From the NCBI RefSeq assembly GCF_000422445.1, contig NZ_KE383837.1, positions 62,001-126,000 of the forward strand: a stretch of DNA of 64,000 nt, read 5' to 3'. Shown here piece after piece: positions 62,019 to 64,000 of this stretch. Within the stretch, counting starts at the first letter, position 1. Every line of letters starts with the position of its first letter. Made by a program: the position numbers and the translations under genes. Source of the stretch: Paenibacillus assamensis DSM 18201 (lineage in GTDB: Bacteria; Bacillota; Bacilli; Paenibacillales; Paenibacillaceae). The notes under the pieces were generated by a model that ran no database searches, was not told the DNA's origin, and worked only from the letters and a program-made list of their open reading frames with translations.

Positions 62019-62354
62019 CTACTTCGCTATCAAATAAACGCCAATGAGAATAACCACCGCCCCAACCCATTTTGTTGGTGATACAGGTTCACTAAAAATA
62101 AAGAAGGCTGCTGCAATTCCGAGTATATAAGAAATGCTTTGCAGCGGGTATGCTACACTTAGCGGCAATCTACTTAACACAACAAACCATAAAATTGTAG
62201 CAATACCGTACAGAGACAAGCCGCCAATAACATACCAAGAAGTTATGATTTTGTTCCAAACTAATCCTCCAGCCTTCTCAATTCCCAGCTTGAACAAAAT
62301 TTGACCTGTAACGAGTAATATAATATTGGCAAATAAAATTAAATAATTAATCAT
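62019..62354 (-). CDS. EmrE/SMR-like DMT protein, putative lipid-linked sugar flippase subunit, 111 aa
   Basis: This four-helix protein of the drug/metabolite superfamily has the N-terminal NYLILFANIILLVTGQILFKLG, with Gln in place of the drug-SMR glutamate, and a helix-4 end typical of ArnE-like or EamA half-proteins. Loss of the glutamate argues against drug export and for flipping of a polyprenyl-phosphate sugar, as in ArnE/ArnF. It overlaps the DUF2304 gene by eight bases. The assignment rests on context. Confidence 0.83.
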   Translation of the reverse strand: MINYLILFANIILLVTGQILFKLGIEKAGGLVWNKIITSWYVIGGLSLYGIATILWFVVLSRLPLSVAYPLQSISYILGIAAAFFIFSEPVSPTKWVGAVVILIGVYLIAK

Positions 62355-62694
62355 GATCGCGCTCCGTCACACCTCGTTCTCGCAATATGGTAATCTCTTG
62401 CGTCAATCGAAGTAATTGCTTCGACATCTTTGTAATGACAACCGTGAGATGAATTATAAGCGCAAAGCAGAACAGCAAGCCAAACAGAAACAATAAAGCA
62501 GGCGCATACTTTACATCCAACCAGAGCGATATGTTCTCAATAAGTCGCACATCGATGGATACGATAATCAGAAACACACTAAACCCAATCCATAGTAATG
62601 AGTACTGTTCTTTTAACTTCTGACGCCGCACCAATTCTAATATTCCGATTAGAAACAGTACGGAAACTACTATTGATAGTACATAAATACTCAT
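62347..62694 (-). CDS. DUF2304 family membrane protein, 115 aa
   Basis: This protein has two to three hydrophobic segments and the family pattern LVRRQKLKEQYSLLWIGFSV, followed by a helix and a charged tail (TQEITILRERGVTERDHD). DUF2304 proteins are nearly always encoded beside polyprenyl-phosphate sugar synthases of the DPM1 type, as here; a helper role for the synthase is presumed. It starts seven bases after the GT2 stop. Confidence 0.87.
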   Translation of the reverse strand: MSIYVLSIVVSVLFLIGILELVRRQKLKEQYSLLWIGFSVFLIIVSIDVRLIENISLWLDVKYAPALLFLFGLLFCFALIIHLTVVITKMSKQLLRLTQEITILRERGVTERDHD

Positions 62695-62701
62695 CGGTCT
62701 A

Positions 62702-63391
62702 TCACCTCTCGTACCGTAACGCAGTCATCAGTACAGCCAACGTTACTTTTGTCATGTAGTAGACCGAGCGTAATGGAGTTATCGAAGAATTACCGCCCAA
62801 ACGAGCACGCATTTCCGTTGACACCTCCGAAATTCGACAGCCTTTTCGTTTCAAATAAACGATGGATTCCACTTCAGGGTAATCCGTCGGGTAGTATGAT
62901 GAATACAAAGCAATGACACGTCGGTTTGCTACGCGATAGCCACTAGTTGTATCCGTAATGCGCTGCTTGGTAATCCAAGTAATGATGTTTGAAAAGAAGA
63001 TCATGCCGATTCTTCGCATTTTTGATGATTGATACGAAGTCTCCTCCACATATCGAGAGCCAATCACAAGATCATGATGCTTAGCATGTTCGATTAGTTT
63101 GGGCAGATCTGAGGCACAGTGCTGACCATCCGCATCCATCTGCACGGCGTAATCATAATTCATTCGATGTGCATACATATAGCCAATTTGCATACCGCCC
63201 CCGATTCCTACATTGTAAGGAACAGTAAACACTTTAGCCCCTGCCCGCTCAGCAATTTCTGCTGTACGGTCAGTAGAACCATCATTAATAACAACTACAT
63301 CTACTTCGGGCATATAGTTTCGAAGCTCATCGATGACATGATGTATCGTTGCTTCTTCATTATAAGCAGGAATGATGACGAGAACTTTCAT
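62702..63391 (-). CDS. Family 2 glycosyltransferase (polyprenyl-phosphate sugar synthase-like), 229 aa
   Basis: This GT-A enzyme transfers a sugar from a nucleotide donor, probably to undecaprenyl phosphate. Motifs are VIIPAYNEEATIHHVI, VVINDGSTDRT, the DxD-type VQMDADGQH and GSRYVEET, and the later TTSGYRVANR. It lacks the two C-terminal membrane segments of GtrB-like synthases, which fits soluble DPM1-type enzymes that use a separate DUF2304 or membrane partner. ATG at 63391 has GGAGG eight bases upstream. It starts one base after the stop of the truncated GT-C gene. Confidence 0.92.
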   Translation of the reverse strand: MKVLVIIPAYNEEATIHHVIDELRNYMPEVDVVVINDGSTDRTAEIAERAGAKVFTVPYNVGIGGGMQIGYMYAHRMNYDYAVQMDADGQHCASDLPKLIEHAKHHDLVIGSRYVEETSYQSSKMRRIGMIFFSNIITWITKQRITDTTSGYRVANRRVIALYSSYYPTDYPEVESIVYLKRKGCRISEVSTEMRARLGGNSSITPLRSVYYMTKVTLAVLMTALRYER

Positions 63392-63392
63392 A

Positions 63393-64000
63393 CTACGAAC
63401 CTCCACTTACAGAATGATGTCGTGTCTTTTGCTTCATCTTTTTCTCATATTGAGCTGCCCACATTCTGTCGATGAAGAACGCAGCAAAAATAATGAGCAG
63501 GAACATATTCGGATATCCATACCGTGAAAATGCTACGAACGGAATATAGATAAAGCTGAAATAGCCCAGTGAAGCGAGCAATATACCCGCATTAGGCCAC
63601 TGCCTTAGCTTTCTTAGCGTCATACCTACACCTGAAACGCCAATGATAAGCAAAATAACTTGGAATATATGTGCCACTATCATTTCTATACCCAGAAGTG
63701 GCTTCCAATAATAGGCCAAGATATACAGGGACCCTACTTTCCCTATCGTGAACCAGTAGAGCAAAAGAAGTGGATTATGTTTCAAATGATACGCAAGCAT
63801 ATCGTATCCTCTTTCTTTCAACTGATTATCAGATCCAAGCATAAGCACATCTTTATGTTCTGGGTACTCTTTGTAAAAGTCAGCATCAGGCTCTTGGAAA
63901 TTAATAAATGTTCCTAATAAAAAAGGATTCCCTGATGATTCCGTAAATACTACGAATTTATCGAACGTAACAACGTTGCGAATCCACCACGGTGACAACA
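63393..64000 (-). CDS. GT-C-type membrane glycosyltransferase, C-terminal part; 5' end outside window
   Basis: This is the last 201 or so residues of a membrane glycosyltransferase whose start lies beyond the right edge. The reading frame is open to the window end, so it is cut by the window and not a pseudogene. It shares SPWWIRN, SGNPFLLGTFINFQ and FVAFSRYGYPN with the complete paralogue at 60669-61922, which points to a tandem duplication with the GT2 gene between the copies. The two may transfer the same polyprenyl-linked sugar to different acceptors. Confidence 0.88.
   Translation of the reverse strand, partial: LSPWWIRNVVTFDKFVVFTESSGNPFLLGTFINFQEPDADFYKEYPEHKDVLMLGSDNQLKERGYDMLAYHLKHNPLLLLYWFTIGKVGSLYILAYYWKPLLGIEMIVAHIFQVILLIIGVSGVGMTLRKLRQWPNAGILLASLGYFSFIYIPFVAFSRYGYPNMFLLIIFAAFFIDRMWAAQYEKKMKQKTRHHSVSGGS

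Noticed and set aside
63393..64000. Truncated GT-C gene as a pseudogene
   Set aside because: The frame is open to the last base of the window, and the missing part is simply outside it.

Overview
The window comes from a low-GC Gram-positive endospore former, most likely a Paenibacillus or close relative. The evidence is strong AAGGAGG-type ribosome binding sites, frequent TTG and GTG starts, a Spo0E-like phosphatase, a PdaA muramic-acid deacetylase, a SpoIIM-family protein, a secreted chitin-active AA10 LPMO, and an NRPS. No rRNA, tRNA, CRISPR array, insertion sequence or phage gene was recognised. The genus assignment is inference from gene content.

Layout. 1-3972 (minus) is the 5' part of an NRPS gene (C-A-T-E, predicted to activate Asn and epimerise it) that runs off the left edge. 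4464-9084 (minus) holds two ABC-2 exporter systems, the second controlled by a YtrA-type GntR repressor with a visible operator. 9269-20574 is ordinary accessory chromosome: an SRPBCC protein, a DMT transporter divergent from a MocR regulator, the LPMO, three GNAT acetyltransferases, a lipoprotein, a quinone oxidoreductase, a DUF2306 protein, a 40-residue unknown protein and a Spo0E-like protein. 20961-25847 is one giant gene with twelve DUF11-type repeats. 26082-27283 is a DMT transporter behind an FMN riboswitch. 27519-39323 holds two polysaccharide deacetylases, an IF-3 paralogue, a Na/Pi cotransporter, a YdjM-like protein, a nucleotidyltransferase, a DsbA-like protein, a TetR-SMR-SMR operon, a dicarboxylate symporter, and a 55-residue peptide gene beside a SpoIIM-family gene. 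39409-42026 (minus) is an MBOAT/SGNH acyltransferase set.

42402-53302 (minus) is the most unusual part. It is one compact operon of eleven or twelve genes with a recognisable promoter at 53355-53383. It encodes a three-part ABC exporter, an ATP-grasp ligase, a GT-B glycosyltransferase, two radical SAM/SPASM enzymes, a Gfo/Idh/MocA oxidoreductase, an acyl carrier protein and two KAS III/thiolase-fold proteins, one with Ser-Gly chemistry in place of the usual Cys motif. An eight-codon ORF with a near-perfect Shine-Dalgarno sits just before the first radical SAM gene. I do not recognise this combination as a characterised pathway; it looks like a route to a small glycosylated and acylated or aminoacylated metabolite that is exported.

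53554-60478 (plus) is uppP followed by a five-gene oligopeptide ABC importer operon. 60669-64000 (minus) is a polyprenyl-phosphate-sugar glycosylation set: two paralogous GT-C transferases (one cut by the right edge), a DPM-like GT2, a DUF2304 protein and an EmrE-like putative flippase. Intrinsic terminators separate most transcription units.
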